Positions 15,950-25,665 of a DNA stretch of 64,000 nucleotides are shown here, in pieces. The stretch is taken from positions 8,794 to 72,793 of the forward strand of contig JBDTOO010000012.1 in assembly GCA_039933215.1 (NCBI GenBank). The letters are read 5' to 3'. How positions within the stretch are numbered: position 1 is the stretch's first letter; each line of letters starts with the position of its first letter. The notes beneath the pieces are model-generated. The model was not told the origin of the DNA. It did no database searches and was given only the letters and a program-made list of their open reading frames with translations. Source of the stretch: JALYUA01 sp039933215. GTDB taxonomy: Bacteria > Acidobacteriota > Thermoanaerobaculia > UBA5066 > Gp7-AA6. The translations under genes were made by a program, and so were the position numbers.

Positions 15950-17092
15950 ATGGAAGTCGAACAGGTCACCCCCGGCGTCCCCGTCTCGACCGACGCGCTG
16001 CTGCGCGAAGGAGAGGAGCATCGCAAGATCGACCGGATCTGGTCGTACACCTTCTCCTACCTCTTCGGCGCCCTGCTTCTGGGCTCGCTCATCTATTTTT
16101 CGGGCGTCTGGAACTTCCTGGCGAACACGCGGCTTCTCTCCGTTCTGATCAACATGGGGATCGTCAGCTACAACGACGCGCAGCAGGGCTTCATCAAGGG
16201 CGTGCCGGACCTCAAGTACTTCCTGAAGTCGCAGGACCCCGTGAAGTGGGGGTTAGTCGAGCTCTCGGCGCTCATCTTCCTGTTCTTCTGGCTCATCAAG
16301 GCGCTTCAGTTCCACGGCCTCGCGCGGTTCTGCGGGGTCAAGGGCACCTTCACGCAGCACGCCCGCGCCTATCTCGAGGGCGTGGGGATCAACCGCCTGG
16401 TGCCGTTCAACATGGGCAACACCTGGATGGCGCGGATGCTCGCCGGCCAGGGCGCGCCGCTCAACTCCCTGGCGCAGGCGATTTTCCTGACGGAGCTTTT
16501 CGTCGTCTTCGAGATCATCGTCTACGCCGCCTATGGCCCGTTCGCGCTCGGGTGGTCGGTCTGGCTCGCGCAGATCTTCTGGTCGCTCGTGATCCTCGGA
16601 GTCTGCTGGGCGATCGCGCGCCCGAGCCGCGCGTTCCCGGACCGATCGATCCTCCAGGGCTCGTGGACGGAGACGCGGACGATGATCCGTGCCCTCGCCC
16701 GCCACCCGCGTCAGCTCGCCGGTTTCTGCCTCCTTTCGCTCATCGCCTTCGGTCTCGAGGACATCGCCGCCTACGTGATCGCCATGGCGTTCACGTCGAC
16801 ACACGTGATCCTGAACGTGAACTTTTCGGTCCTGCTCATGGCGATCGTCGGAGGCTACATTGCGCGCCTGATCCCCCTGGCGCCGGGCGGCATCGGGCAG
16901 TACGAGTGGGGCTTCGCCGCCGGCCTCTATCTCGGCGGCGTGGGATTCCCCGAGTGCGTCACGATCGGGATCCTCGACAACCTGATCCGATACATATCCG
17001 GCTCCCTGCTTCTCGCGTGGGTCTACATCCTCCGCGTCGACTACTCCTTTGAGGTCTTGAAGCGCGTCGACCCGAAGACGCCAAACGTGTGA
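15950..17092 (+). CDS. UPF0104-like (lysylphosphatidylglycerol synthase TM type) membrane protein
   Basis: A 380-residue protein with roughly eight membrane helices. The pattern resembles the flippase/TM domain family LPG_synthase_TM (UPF0104, AglD): ARAYLEGVGINRLVPFNMGN in the first half, and near the C-terminus GGYIARLIPLAPGGIGQYEW, the proline/glycine signature of the family. Relatives move or modify lipid-linked molecules in the membrane; the substrate is unknown. It starts ten bases after the UPF0182 gene with GAGAGGA as Shine-Dalgarno, and ends ten bases before the beta-helix lipoprotein gene, so 13117-20298 reads like one envelope operon. Confidence 0.75.
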   Translation: MEVEQVTPGVPVSTDALLREGEEHRKIDRIWSYTFSYLFGALLLGSLIYFSGVWNFLANTRLLSVLINMGIVSYNDAQQGFIKGVPDLKYFLKSQDPVKWGLVELSALIFLFFWLIKALQFHGLARFCGVKGTFTQHARAYLEGVGINRLVPFNMGNTWMARMLAGQGAPLNSLAQAIFLTELFVVFEIIVYAAYGPFALGWSVWLAQIFWSLVILGVCWAIARPSRAFPDRSILQGSWTETRTMIRALARHPRQLAGFCLLSLIAFGLEDIAAYVIAMAFTSTHVILNVNFSVLLMAIVGGYIARLIPLAPGGIGQYEWGFAAGLYLGGVGFPECVTIGILDNLIRYISGSLLLAWVYILRVDYSFEVLKRVDPKTPNV

Positions 17093-17102
17093 CGGCGTCC
17101 GG

Positions 17103-18674
17103 ATGAGCCCGCCCCGGTCGGTGGCCACGCGGCCGCGGGCGTTCGCCGGGACGGGCGGGGCGGCCGCCCTGGCCGCCCTGGCCGCCCTGGCCGGTGGGTG
17201 CGGGAGCGGCCGTCCGGAGACGCCCCCGCCACCGACGCCGTCCGCATCACAGAGCCCGACGATTTCGCAGGCCGTGTGGATGAACGGCCGTCCGTTCCCG
17301 GAGCGTCCGGTTTTTTCGAGCGAGCTCGCTCCTCCCGCGCGGATCCTCCACGTCTCCGCCCGCGCCGCGGCCGCCGGTGACGGCAGCGCCGCCCGGCCGT
17401 GGAAGGACCTCGAATCCGCGTTGCGTTCGCTCGCGCCCGGGGACAGGCTCGTCGTCGCGGAGGGGAAGTATCCGGCAGGAATCCGGATCGACGGCCGCTG
17501 CTCGATGGGCACCGAGACCGCCCCGATCCAGGTGGTTTTCGAGAAAGCGGTCTTCGAGCCTTCCGGCGCTTCGGCGGCCCTCACCGTCGCCCGGGCGCAC
17601 TGGCGGTTCGAAGGGCTCGCCGCTGATCTCGGCGACGCGGCCGCTCCGGCGTTCGTCGCGGAGGGCCCGGAGGCGCGGGGCATCACGCTCGATCGCGCGC
17701 GGATCTCCGACGGAAGCGGCCCCGGCATCCGGATCGGCGCCGGGGCGTCGCGCGTGACCATCGCGAACTCGGTTCTTTCCTCCTCGCGCCGGCACCGCTT
17801 TCCCACGGAGGGATCCGGCATCGAGATCGCGGACGGAACGCGGGACATCGTCGTGATCGCGAGCTTCATCTCGAATCGCCCCGACGGCGCCATCCGGGTC
17901 GGGGGCGCCGCGGCCGAGGCCCCGCCGCTGGAACCGCCCCGGCGGATCACACTGTCGGGGAACACGCTTCTCGACAGCCACGCGCCCGCGATCCGGATCG
18001 TCCGGGCGTCGGGTCTCGAGATCTCCTCGAACACGATCTCGCGTTCCGGATCCGTCGCTCTTCCCGGCGGCCGGGCCATCGTCATCGAATGGGCGGCCGA
18101 CGCCACGGTGAAGGAAAACCACCTCTCCAACGCGTCCCTCGGCGTCCAGATCGGATGGGGGGAACCCGGCGGTCCGGGGTTTTCCCGCCCGGCGGACGTC
18201 CTGGTCGCGCGGAACTTTTTCGAGAGCCCGGCGGCTCCGGACTCGGCCGGGATCGACGTCGAGTCGGGAGTGAACGTCCGGCTGTGCAACAACGTCTTCC
18301 ATGACGTGGCCGACGCGATTCTCCTCTTCGGGTCCCCGCCCCGCACGGAAGCGCTGACGGTCGCCAACAATCTCGTCCTCGGCGTGACGACCGCCTTTCG
18401 CATGGACGATCCCGCCTGCGCGAAGTGGTTCGACCGCAACGTGTTCAGCCCTCGCGGGACATCCGCCGAGGTCGAGGTGAGCGGCAAGTCGATGGACCTC
18501 GCAAAATTTCTCGGCGGGAGCCGGATGCCGGAGACGCGCCTCGTACCCACGGCCCGCATGATCCACAAGGACCTCGGCCGAATCGAAGGGATCGCCACGA
18601 AAGACGCCGGCGTCCCCGTCCGCGGCCTGACGTTTCTCGGAGCGGCTCCGGATCTGGGAGTTTTCGAGCGGTAG
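17103..18674 (+). CDS. Beta-helix repeat lipoprotein, first of a tandem pair
   Basis: A 523-residue protein. The signal peptide has a hydrophobic Ala/Leu stretch, encoded by three exact GCCGCCCTG repeats, then a lipobox-like LAGGC, so it is probably an outer-membrane or periplasmic lipoprotein. A Pro/Ser-rich spacer is followed by WMNGRPFPERP and PWKDLESALRSLAPGDRLVV, a start typical of right-handed parallel beta-helix (pectate-lyase-like) surface proteins. Residues ~170-480 are beta-helix coils rich in G, N, I and V (SGNTLLDSHAPAIRIVRASG, for example). No catalytic residues could be identified. The C-terminus (LGAAPDLGVFER) closely matches that of the next gene. Confidence 0.8.
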   Translation: MSPPRSVATRPRAFAGTGGAAALAALAALAGGCGSGRPETPPPPTPSASQSPTISQAVWMNGRPFPERPVFSSELAPPARILHVSARAAAAGDGSAARPWKDLESALRSLAPGDRLVVAEGKYPAGIRIDGRCSMGTETAPIQVVFEKAVFEPSGASAALTVARAHWRFEGLAADLGDAAAPAFVAEGPEARGITLDRARISDGSGPGIRIGAGASRVTIANSVLSSSRRHRFPTEGSGIEIADGTRDIVVIASFISNRPDGAIRVGGAAAEAPPLEPPRRITLSGNTLLDSHAPAIRIVRASGLEISSNTISRSGSVALPGGRAIVIEWAADATVKENHLSNASLGVQIGWGEPGGPGFSRPADVLVARNFFESPAAPDSAGIDVESGVNVRLCNNVFHDVADAILLFGSPPRTEALTVANNLVLGVTTAFRMDDPACAKWFDRNVFSPRGTSAEVEVSGKSMDLAKFLGGSRMPETRLVPTARMIHKDLGRIEGIATKDAGVPVRGLTFLGAAPDLGVFER

Positions 18675-18678
18675 CTCG

Positions 18679-20298
18679 ATGGGAGGTTTTGTGCGCCGAA
18701 TGATCGCCTGTCTCTTTCTCGGAGTCGCGGGATGCGCCGTCCACAACGGGCCAGCCGGCGGGCCGGCGTCCCCGGCGCCCACGCCGACGCCCGGTCCGGC
18801 CGCCGTCCGCGCGGTCGAAAATCCTCCCGACGTCCGCGCGCGGATGCCGCTGCGCCCTACGCCGCCTCAGCCCGAGTCCCGGTTTCCGCCCCCGCAGCAG
18901 TCGGAAGCGGACGAGAAGCGGGCCGCGAACGATCCCAGGGAGCCGGAGCTTCTGACCGTCGAGACGGCCGTCTTCCTGGATGGCCGCCCCTTCCCGGAGA
19001 AGACCCCGTACGACCCGAAGTTTCCCGAGGCGCGGCGCCTCCGCTACGTCGCGGTCGACGCGGTGCGCGGCGGCAACGGCTCGTTCGAGAAACCCTGGAA
19101 CGACCTGCAGCAGGCTCTCTGCGGTCTCGAGCCGGGGGACCGCCTGGTTCTCGCCTCCGGAATCTACGCGGGCTCGTTCAAGGTCGCCGGCCCCTGCCGC
19201 GCGGGAACCGCGGAGGCTCCCATCCAGGTCTTCTCCCGGCACGCCTTTCTCAAACCCTCCGGCGCGGGAGACGTGCTGACGGTGCAGAAGCCGCACTGGC
19301 AGTTCTGGGAGGTCCAGATCGCGCTCCTCGACTCCGAATCCGCGGGGTTCGTCACCTCCGGGCCGGAGGCTCACGACATCGCGCTCGACCAGAGTCACGT
19401 CTACGAGGGAAAGGGGCCCGCCGTGCGGCTGGAGGCGGGCAGCTCGCGCGTGACGCTCTCCAACTGCCACATCCACCAGTCGACCGGCGTCCGGGTGGAC
19501 GCGGGCACTTCGGACGTCACGCTGATCGGCAACCACATCCACCACAACCGGGCGGCCTCGATCACCGTCGGAGAGGGCGGCTCGGCGGAGCCCGCCAGCG
19601 GGATCACGATCACCGCCAACCGGCTTCACAACGACCGGGGGCCGGGCCTCTCGCTTTTCCACTGCGCGCGGGTGCGCGCCACGCGGAACAAGTTCTCGAA
19701 CTACCGTGCGGAAGAGGATCGGGGAGGCGAGGCCGTCTGGATCGGCCCCGGCGCGGACGACGTACGGCTGGAGGAGAACACGATTCTCGAGGCATCGATC
19801 GGGATCCGCGTCGCCGCTCCAGTGAAGAACGCTTCCGCCTCCGAAATCGCGATCCTGCGCAACTATTTCGACAACCGCCTGACGGACGACGCCGTGGCCC
19901 TCGTGGTCGAGGGAGGTCGGGGCATCCTGTTCGCCCACGACGTCGTCGATCGTTACTCAGAGGGCTTCCGGGTCGGGCCGGGCGGGGCGGGCGGACTCTC
20001 CGTGGTGAACAGCCTGTTCGTCGAGCCGGCGACCGCGTTCGAGGTGCCGGCGGCCGGCTCCCTCGCCCGCATCGAGGGCGTCGTCTTCGGCGGGGCGGGC
20101 GGGGCCCGCGGCATGGTGGGAGGGCGTCCCGTGGACGCGAAAGTGTTTCCCAGGGGCGCACGCGTCGTGCCCCGGGTCGAGCTCGTCGGGCGGGATCTGG
20201 GGAAAATCACGGGGTTCTCGCCGGTCGACGCCGGGAGCCTCATTCCGGGCGCACTTTTCCAGGGGTCGGCCCCGGACATCGGCATCGCCGAGCGTTGA
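18679..20298 (+). CDS. Beta-helix repeat lipoprotein, second of the tandem pair
   Basis: Up to 539 residues. The signal MIACLFLGVAGC ends in a lipobox cysteine and is followed by a Pro-rich spacer with PTPTPGP. It shares landmarks with the preceding gene in the same order: FLDGRPFPEKTPYDPKFP, PWNDLQQALCGLEPGDRLVL, AEAPIQV, a run of beta-helix coils, then DLGKITGFSPVDAG and GSAPDIGIAER, so the two are tandem paralogues. The outer start ATG 18679 lies four bases after the previous stop; GTG 18691, closely preceded by GGGAGG, is the better-placed ribosome site. Histidine-rich coils (CHIHQST, NHIHHNR) could bind metal, which is speculative. Confidence 0.8.
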   Translation: MGGFVRRMIACLFLGVAGCAVHNGPAGGPASPAPTPTPGPAAVRAVENPPDVRARMPLRPTPPQPESRFPPPQQSEADEKRAANDPREPELLTVETAVFLDGRPFPEKTPYDPKFPEARRLRYVAVDAVRGGNGSFEKPWNDLQQALCGLEPGDRLVLASGIYAGSFKVAGPCRAGTAEAPIQVFSRHAFLKPSGAGDVLTVQKPHWQFWEVQIALLDSESAGFVTSGPEAHDIALDQSHVYEGKGPAVRLEAGSSRVTLSNCHIHQSTGVRVDAGTSDVTLIGNHIHHNRAASITVGEGGSAEPASGITITANRLHNDRGPGLSLFHCARVRATRNKFSNYRAEEDRGGEAVWIGPGADDVRLEENTILEASIGIRVAAPVKNASASEIAILRNYFDNRLTDDAVALVVEGGRGILFAHDVVDRYSEGFRVGPGGAGGLSVVNSLFVEPATAFEVPAAGSLARIEGVVFGGAGGARGMVGGRPVDAKVFPRGARVVPRVELVGRDLGKITGFSPVDAGSLIPGALFQGSAPDIGIAER

Positions 20299-20432
20299 AG
20301 GAACGAGTTCTGGCATTGAGGGGGTGAGTTTCGTTAAAGTAGGCGTCAAATCGAGCCCGTCACGTCGGACTCGAGCCTTCCCGCGCGGTTCCAATCTCGG
20401 TTGGGTGGTCGCTCCGTTTTGAGGAGGCGTCA

Positions 20433-22898
20433 ATGCGAATGTTCCGGAATTCCCGCCGAAATCTCTTGTGGATCCCTGCCGCGCTTCTCCTGGCGGCCCT
20501 CTTCGCGAGCTCCTCCGTCCGGGCGCAGGGGCGCGGGCCTCGAGGGGAGAAGAACCCGTCTTCGAGGGCCCTCACCGACAAGGACAAGGCCGAGCGGAAG
20601 ACGCTCCTCCAGGCGTGGAGACAGACCCGTCGCACGCGCGCCAGCCGGGGGATTCAGTCGGCAGAGGTGTTCGGCGGTTCCGCGTCGATCGGGCGCCCGT
20701 CGCTAGAGATCAACGATGCGGGGACCGTCCTCTACACGAAGCAGTTCGCGGGCTCCGCGTGCGAGCCCGACCCCGGCGCGCCGTCTCACTGGCATCCCTC
20801 TACTGTCTACGCCGCGAATGACGTCGCGGATCCCGTGACGGGCGGCGGCGGTCTCGACTTCCGAGCGACCAACGCGGGGACGAGCGGCGCGACGGAGCCG
20901 ATCTGGCCGTTGGTCTTCGGGGCAACGATCGTCGACGGGACCATCACGTGGCAGGCGACGGACAGGAACTGGACGGCGAATCGAACGCTTCCGGTGGGAG
21001 CCGTCGTCCGGCCCAACGTCTCGACCTTCGGCTTCAACTTCCAGGTGACGGTGGCGGGCACGACCGGAGCGACCCAGCCGGCATGGCCGACGACGATTGG
21101 CGCAACCGTCGTGGACAACACGGTGACCTGGAAAGCCATCGGGTATTTCCCGGGAAGTTTCCGCGGCTGCGATCCGATGCAGCTCGTCTCGCGGGCGTCC
21201 GGCGGCGTGGAAACGGTGCTCGCCACGGAAGGGCAGCTCCTCGGCGGCGCAGGCGCTCAGATGAGCGGCTGGGCGGAGTTCTACGCCCTGAACAACGTGG
21301 GGCAGGCGGCGTTCCGAACGGTCGTGGAAGGGCGGCTCACGGATGACGACGAGAGCGGCTCCGGGATCTTCACGGCAGGCCCCGGGGCCGGGACGATCGC
21401 CGAGGTCGCGGCATCGAACACGCTCGTCGCGGGCCGCTTCGCCTGCGGCTTCAACGCGATGGTCGGCTCCAACGACGCCGGCCAGGTGCTCTTCGATGCG
21501 TTGATCTCCACGACTCCCACATGGACGGCGAGCACGGCTTACGGAGCAGGCGTGCGGGCGGCTCCGACCGTCCGAACCGGCATCGAATTCCAGGTCCAGG
21601 TTGCGGGCACGAGCGGCGCCGTCGAACCGGTCTGGCCGACGACGGTCGGCACGACCGTCGTCGACGGCACGGTCACGTGGATTTCGATCCGGGGGCGCTG
21701 CAACGAGGACGCCCACGGCGTAACGCGGTTCACGTCCGGAACCGGAAATCAGCTTCTCATGGCGGTGGGAACCGACGTCGGGGGCGGCACGACCGTCGTC
21801 GGCTTCGGCAACGACAGTTTCAATTTCGTCACGGGAATCTGCTCCGGGTGCGCGTACGAAAATATCGACGGTTTTCTGAACGCGTCGGGCCACGCATCGG
21901 CCGCCGTCCGCCTCTCGACTGGCGACACCGCGGCGTACCTGCTGACCGGCCCGCTCACGTTCACGCAGGTCGCGCGTACCGGCGGGGCCGGTCCCGGCGG
22001 CGCGTTCGGCAGGATTTTCCCGCGAACCGAGTTGAACGCCTCGGACCAGGTGCTCTTCGTCGCGGCGGTCGGGGGTGTCAACAAGATGATCCGCTGGACG
22101 CCGCCTTCGACCTTCACGGTTGTGGCGAGCGTCGGCGACGACATCGGTACGCGCAGCGGCGGCGCCGCGTCGGGAGTGACGATCACGAACCTCGGCTTCT
22201 ACGGCGACATCAACGGTCCGGGCAACGTCGCGTTCCAGGCCACGACGTCGACCGGCCCCAACGCCTATTACTTCTGGGACGGCACGACCGGCCTCATCAC
22301 TGAGATCGCCCGCGAAGGAGCGACTTTTCCGGCGACGCTCGCGTCCGAGATGCTCACGCTGAACGACTCGAACGTGGCCGCGTTCACGGCCGGCGCCGAC
22401 ACCCCGGAAAGCACCGAGGAGTCCTCGGAGCTCGACGAAACGGCGTTCTTCTTCTGGACGAAGCTCGGAGGAGCGACGAAGCTCATCCAGAACGGCGACG
22501 TCATCGGAGGCCTCACCGTCTCCTCCGTCAATGCTCAGCACCCCTCCTTCCGTCAGCGCCAGCTGAACTCGGCCGGCTGTTCGGCGGTTCAATATTTCGT
22601 CGGTGGCGTCACCGGAGGGGCCACCGAAGACCGGGACGAAGGGTCGGGTCCGTCTCCCTATTTCCCCGGCGTCGCGCCGGGCGGCCAGCTGCTGGTGGGC
22701 TGCGCCGGGATCGTACCGGTCTCTCCGACGCCGACTCTTCCCGCCCCGACGGTGACCCCGACGCGCACGACGACTCCGGGCGGCGGAGCGAACGGGCCGG
22801 GCGCGGCCGGAGTTCCGACGCTCTCCGGCGGCGTGCTGGCTCTCTTCGGAATCGGTCTCGCCGCAATGGCTCTCCTGCTCATCCGGAGACGCTTCTAG
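20433..22898 (+). CDS. Large secreted IPTL-CTERM protein, first copy
   Basis: An 821-residue surface protein. A signal peptide (LLWIPAALLLAALFASSSVRA) is followed by a basic, Lys/Arg-rich spacer. Three copies of a beta module with AGTSGATEPxWP...TIVDGTITW occur at about residues 144-175, 203-236 and 388-419. The rest resembles the NxxGxxAF-type tandem repeats of secreted proteins (LNNVGQAAFRTVVEGRLTDD, NDAGQVLFDA, LNASDQVLFVAAV). A Thr/Pro spacer (SPTPTLPAPTVTPTRTTTPG) leads to GVPTLSGGVLALFGIGLAAM plus a basic end, the IPTL-CTERM sorting signal: motif, helix, Arg cluster. It is thus probably processed and anchored at the cell surface. No enzyme motif was seen. A close paralogue follows. Confidence 0.85.
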   Translation: MRMFRNSRRNLLWIPAALLLAALFASSSVRAQGRGPRGEKNPSSRALTDKDKAERKTLLQAWRQTRRTRASRGIQSAEVFGGSASIGRPSLEINDAGTVLYTKQFAGSACEPDPGAPSHWHPSTVYAANDVADPVTGGGGLDFRATNAGTSGATEPIWPLVFGATIVDGTITWQATDRNWTANRTLPVGAVVRPNVSTFGFNFQVTVAGTTGATQPAWPTTIGATVVDNTVTWKAIGYFPGSFRGCDPMQLVSRASGGVETVLATEGQLLGGAGAQMSGWAEFYALNNVGQAAFRTVVEGRLTDDDESGSGIFTAGPGAGTIAEVAASNTLVAGRFACGFNAMVGSNDAGQVLFDALISTTPTWTASTAYGAGVRAAPTVRTGIEFQVQVAGTSGAVEPVWPTTVGTTVVDGTVTWISIRGRCNEDAHGVTRFTSGTGNQLLMAVGTDVGGGTTVVGFGNDSFNFVTGICSGCAYENIDGFLNASGHASAAVRLSTGDTAAYLLTGPLTFTQVARTGGAGPGGAFGRIFPRTELNASDQVLFVAAVGGVNKMIRWTPPSTFTVVASVGDDIGTRSGGAASGVTITNLGFYGDINGPGNVAFQATTSTGPNAYYFWDGTTGLITEIAREGATFPATLASEMLTLNDSNVAAFTAGADTPESTEESSELDETAFFFWTKLGGATKLIQNGDVIGGLTVSSVNAQHPSFRQRQLNSAGCSAVQYFVGGVTGGATEDRDEGSGPSPYFPGVAPGGQLLVGCAGIVPVSPTPTLPAPTVTPTRTTTPGGGANGPGAAGVPTLSGGVLALFGIGLAAMALLLIRRRF

Positions 22899-22927
22899 CC
22901 GATTCGCTTCCGCTGCGGCTCGAAACG

Positions 22928-22955
22928 ACGCGGGCGCCACGGCGCCCGCGTTTTT
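22928..22955 (+). terminator. Rho-independent terminator of the first IPTL-CTERM gene
   Basis: ACGCGGGCG-CCACGG-CGCCCGCGT forms a 9-bp stem with a six-base loop, followed by TTTTTG. It stands 30 bases after the stop codon. The same sequence, including the 29 bases before it, recurs after the second copy. Confidence 0.9.
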
Positions 22956-23163
22956 GTTCGTCGTCCGGCTGGAGCGGTCGGGAGGCTCGGCGCGCAGGCG
23001 GCCGCTCCTCGTCCATTTCTTCAACATCTCCTAGCTTCGAAAGCTTGTCGTCGTTAGACTACGCGTCAAACGGATCGGGCATCCTTTGCGGTCTCGGACC
23101 CCGAAACCTTTCCCTTGTGGTTTCCATCCCCGTGTTGTGGTCGCTCCGATTTGAGGAGGCGTC

Positions 23164-25635
23164 ATGCGAATGGACCGGGGTTCTCGGCGAAACGTCCTGT
23201 GGATCGCGGCCGTGCTTCTTCTCACGGCCGTATTCGTGAGCTCGTCGTTGCGGGCGCAGGGGCGCGGACACGCACCCGGGCGCGCCAGCGATCGAAACCC
23301 CTCGTCGAAGGTCTTCAGCGACAAGGACAAGGCGGAGCGCAAGACGCTCCTGGAGGCGTGGAAGCAGGGCCGCCGCGCGCACCGGGGAGGAAAGGGCAGT
23401 GAGTCGCAACGGGTGTTCGGCGGATCGCCGTCGATCGGCCGCCCGTCGCTCGAGATCAACAATGCGGGGACCGTGCTCTACACGAAGCAGTTCGCGGGCT
23501 CGGCCTGCGAGCCCGACGCCGGCGGAGTGTCCAACTGGCGTCCTTCCACCGTCTATGCCGCGAATGACGTCGCCGATCCCTTGACGGGTGGCGGCGGTTT
23601 CGAGTTCCGAGCGACCAACGCGGGGACGAGCGGCGCGACGGAGCCGGTCTGGCCGGTCGTCTTCGGGACGACGATCGTCGACGGGACGATCACGTGGCAG
23701 GCGACGGACAGGAGCTGGACGGCAGCCCGGACTCTTCCGGTCGGCGCCGTCGTACGACCCACCTTCTCGACCTTCGGCTTCAACTTTCAGGTGACCCAGG
23801 CGGGCACGACCGGAGGGACCGAGCCGAAATGGCCGACCACGATCGGCGCGACCGTCGCGGACAACACGGTGATCTGGAAAGCGATCGCGTATTTCCCGGG
23901 AAACTTCGCGGGTTGCGATCCGATGCAGCTCGTGCTGCGGGCTTCGGGCGGAGCGGAGACCGTGCTCGCGTCCGAGGGACAGTTCATCGGCGGCGCCGGT
24001 GCGCAAATGGGGGGTTGGGCCGAGTTCTACGCCCTGAACAACAACGGCCAGGCGGCGTTCCGAACGGTCGTCGAGGGGCGCCTCACCGAGGACGACGAGA
24101 GCGGATCCGGGATCTTCACGGCGGGCCCCGCGGCCGGAACCTTGACCGAGAGAGCGGCGTCCAACACTCTCGTCGCGGGCCGGTTCGCCTGCGGATTCGG
24201 GGCGATGGTCGGCACCAACGACGCCGGGCAGGTGCTCTTCGACGCCTACGTTTCAACGACCCCGCCGTGGACGGCGAGCACCGCGTTCCCGGTGAATACG
24301 CGCGTGAGACCGACCGTCCCCGCCGGCCTCGAGTTCGTCGTCCAGAATGCCGGCACGAGCGGTGCGATCGAGCCCGTCTGGCCGACGACCGTCAATACGA
24401 CCGTCCTCGACGGCACGATCACATGGATTGCTACCAGACAGCGTTGCGACGAGGACGCCCATGGGATGACGCGGTTCACACCCGGACCGGGCAACGAGCT
24501 GCTGATGGCCGTGGGGACCGACGTTGGAGGCGGGACGACCGTCGTGGGGTTCGGCAACGACAACCTGAATCTCCTGACGGGTTCGTGCCTCGGCTGCGAG
24601 TACGAAAACATCGACGGTTTCCTGAACCCCTCGGGGCATGCCTCCGCCGCCGTCCGGCTTTCGAACGGGGACACCGCGGCATACCTCCTCACGGGATCGC
24701 TGGCGTTCACTCAGATCGCCCGAACGGGCGGCGCCGGACCGGGGGGGACATTCGGACGGATCTTCTCGCGAACCACGCTGAACGCCTCCGACCAGGTGCT
24801 CTTCCTGGCGGCGGTGGGCGGGGTCAACAAGATGATCCGCTGGACGCCGCCTTCGACGTTCGTGGTCGTGGCGAGCGTCGGCGACGACATCGGCGTTCGC
24901 AGCGGCGGCGCCGCGACGGGAACGCTGATCGCGAATCTGGGCTTCTACGGCGACATCAATGCTCCGGGCAATGCGGTTTTCCAGGCCGCCCTGTCATCCG
25001 GTCCCAACGCGTACTATTTCTGGGACGGCGCGACGGGCCTGATCACCGAGGTCGCCCGCGAGGGGGCCTTCCCGGCGACTCTGGCTTCCGAGATGATCAC
25101 CCTGAACGACTCGAATGTGGCCGCCTTCACGACCGGCGCCGACACGCCGGAGGACACGGAACTGTCGTCGGAGCTCGACGAGGATGGGCTGTATCTCTGG
25201 ACGAAGGTCGGCGGCGCGGCGAAGCTCATCCAGAACGGCGACAACATCGGCGGCCAGATCGTCTCTTCGGTCAACGCCCAGCACCCGTCGTTCCGCCAGC
25301 GCCAGCTGAACTCGCAGGGCTGCGCCGCTGTGCAGTATTTCGTGGCCGGCGTCACGGGCGGGGCCACGGAGGACCGGGACGAGGGCTCCGGACCCGCAGG
25401 GTATTCCCCGGGCGTCGCGCCGGGCGGCCAGCTTCTGGTCAGCTGCGGCGGGATCGTGCCCGTGAGTCCGACTCCCACCGTCACGGTGCCCGGACCGACC
25501 GCGACGGTGACTCCGCTGGGCGGGCCCGTGGGACCGGGGCCCCAGGGCGTGCCGACGCTCTCGGGCGGCGTGCTGGCCCTCTTCGGGATCGGGCTCGCGG
25601 CGATGGCGCTGCTGCTCATCCGGAGGCGCTTCTAG
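23164..25635 (+). CDS. Large secreted IPTL-CTERM protein, second copy
   Basis: An 823-residue tandem paralogue of the gene at 20433, alignable end to end: the same signal peptide layout (VLWIAAVLLLTAVFVSSSLRA), basic spacer, three AGTSG..EPVWP...TITW modules, NxxGxxAF-like repeats, Thr/Pro spacer, and the near-identical ending GVPTLSGGVLALFGIGLAAM (IPTL-CTERM). The upstream 20 bases (TTTGAGGAGGCGTCATGCGA) and the downstream terminator are also shared, so the whole transcription unit was duplicated. Each copy probably has its own promoter, as a terminator and a 208-base leader separate them. The differences are scattered substitutions plus small indels in the spacers. Function unknown; a cell-surface location is inferred. 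Confidence 0.85.
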   Translation: MRMDRGSRRNVLWIAAVLLLTAVFVSSSLRAQGRGHAPGRASDRNPSSKVFSDKDKAERKTLLEAWKQGRRAHRGGKGSESQRVFGGSPSIGRPSLEINNAGTVLYTKQFAGSACEPDAGGVSNWRPSTVYAANDVADPLTGGGGFEFRATNAGTSGATEPVWPVVFGTTIVDGTITWQATDRSWTAARTLPVGAVVRPTFSTFGFNFQVTQAGTTGGTEPKWPTTIGATVADNTVIWKAIAYFPGNFAGCDPMQLVLRASGGAETVLASEGQFIGGAGAQMGGWAEFYALNNNGQAAFRTVVEGRLTEDDESGSGIFTAGPAAGTLTERAASNTLVAGRFACGFGAMVGTNDAGQVLFDAYVSTTPPWTASTAFPVNTRVRPTVPAGLEFVVQNAGTSGAIEPVWPTTVNTTVLDGTITWIATRQRCDEDAHGMTRFTPGPGNELLMAVGTDVGGGTTVVGFGNDNLNLLTGSCLGCEYENIDGFLNPSGHASAAVRLSNGDTAAYLLTGSLAFTQIARTGGAGPGGTFGRIFSRTTLNASDQVLFLAAVGGVNKMIRWTPPSTFVVVASVGDDIGVRSGGAATGTLIANLGFYGDINAPGNAVFQAALSSGPNAYYFWDGATGLITEVAREGAFPATLASEMITLNDSNVAAFTTGADTPEDTELSSELDEDGLYLWTKVGGAAKLIQNGDNIGGQIVSSVNAQHPSFRQRQLNSQGCAAVQYFVAGVTGGATEDRDEGSGPAGYSPGVAPGGQLLVSCGGIVPVSPTPTVTVPGPTATVTPLGGPVGPGPQGVPTLSGGVLALFGIGLAAMALLLIRRRF

Positions 25636-25665
25636 GCCGATTCGCTTCCGCTGCGGCTCGAAACG

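Noticed and set aside
12460..16050. A 1196-codon open frame on the minus strand across the UPF0182 gene
   Set aside because: Only the last 165 codons (from 12957) form a protein with a signal peptide and ribosome site; the rest is the antisense of the UPF0182 gene, a common effect of high GC.
17163..17189. Three exact 9-base repeats (GCCGCCCTG) in the first beta-helix gene
   Set aside because: They encode the Ala-Ala-Leu stretch of the signal peptide; a local slippage, not a separate element.
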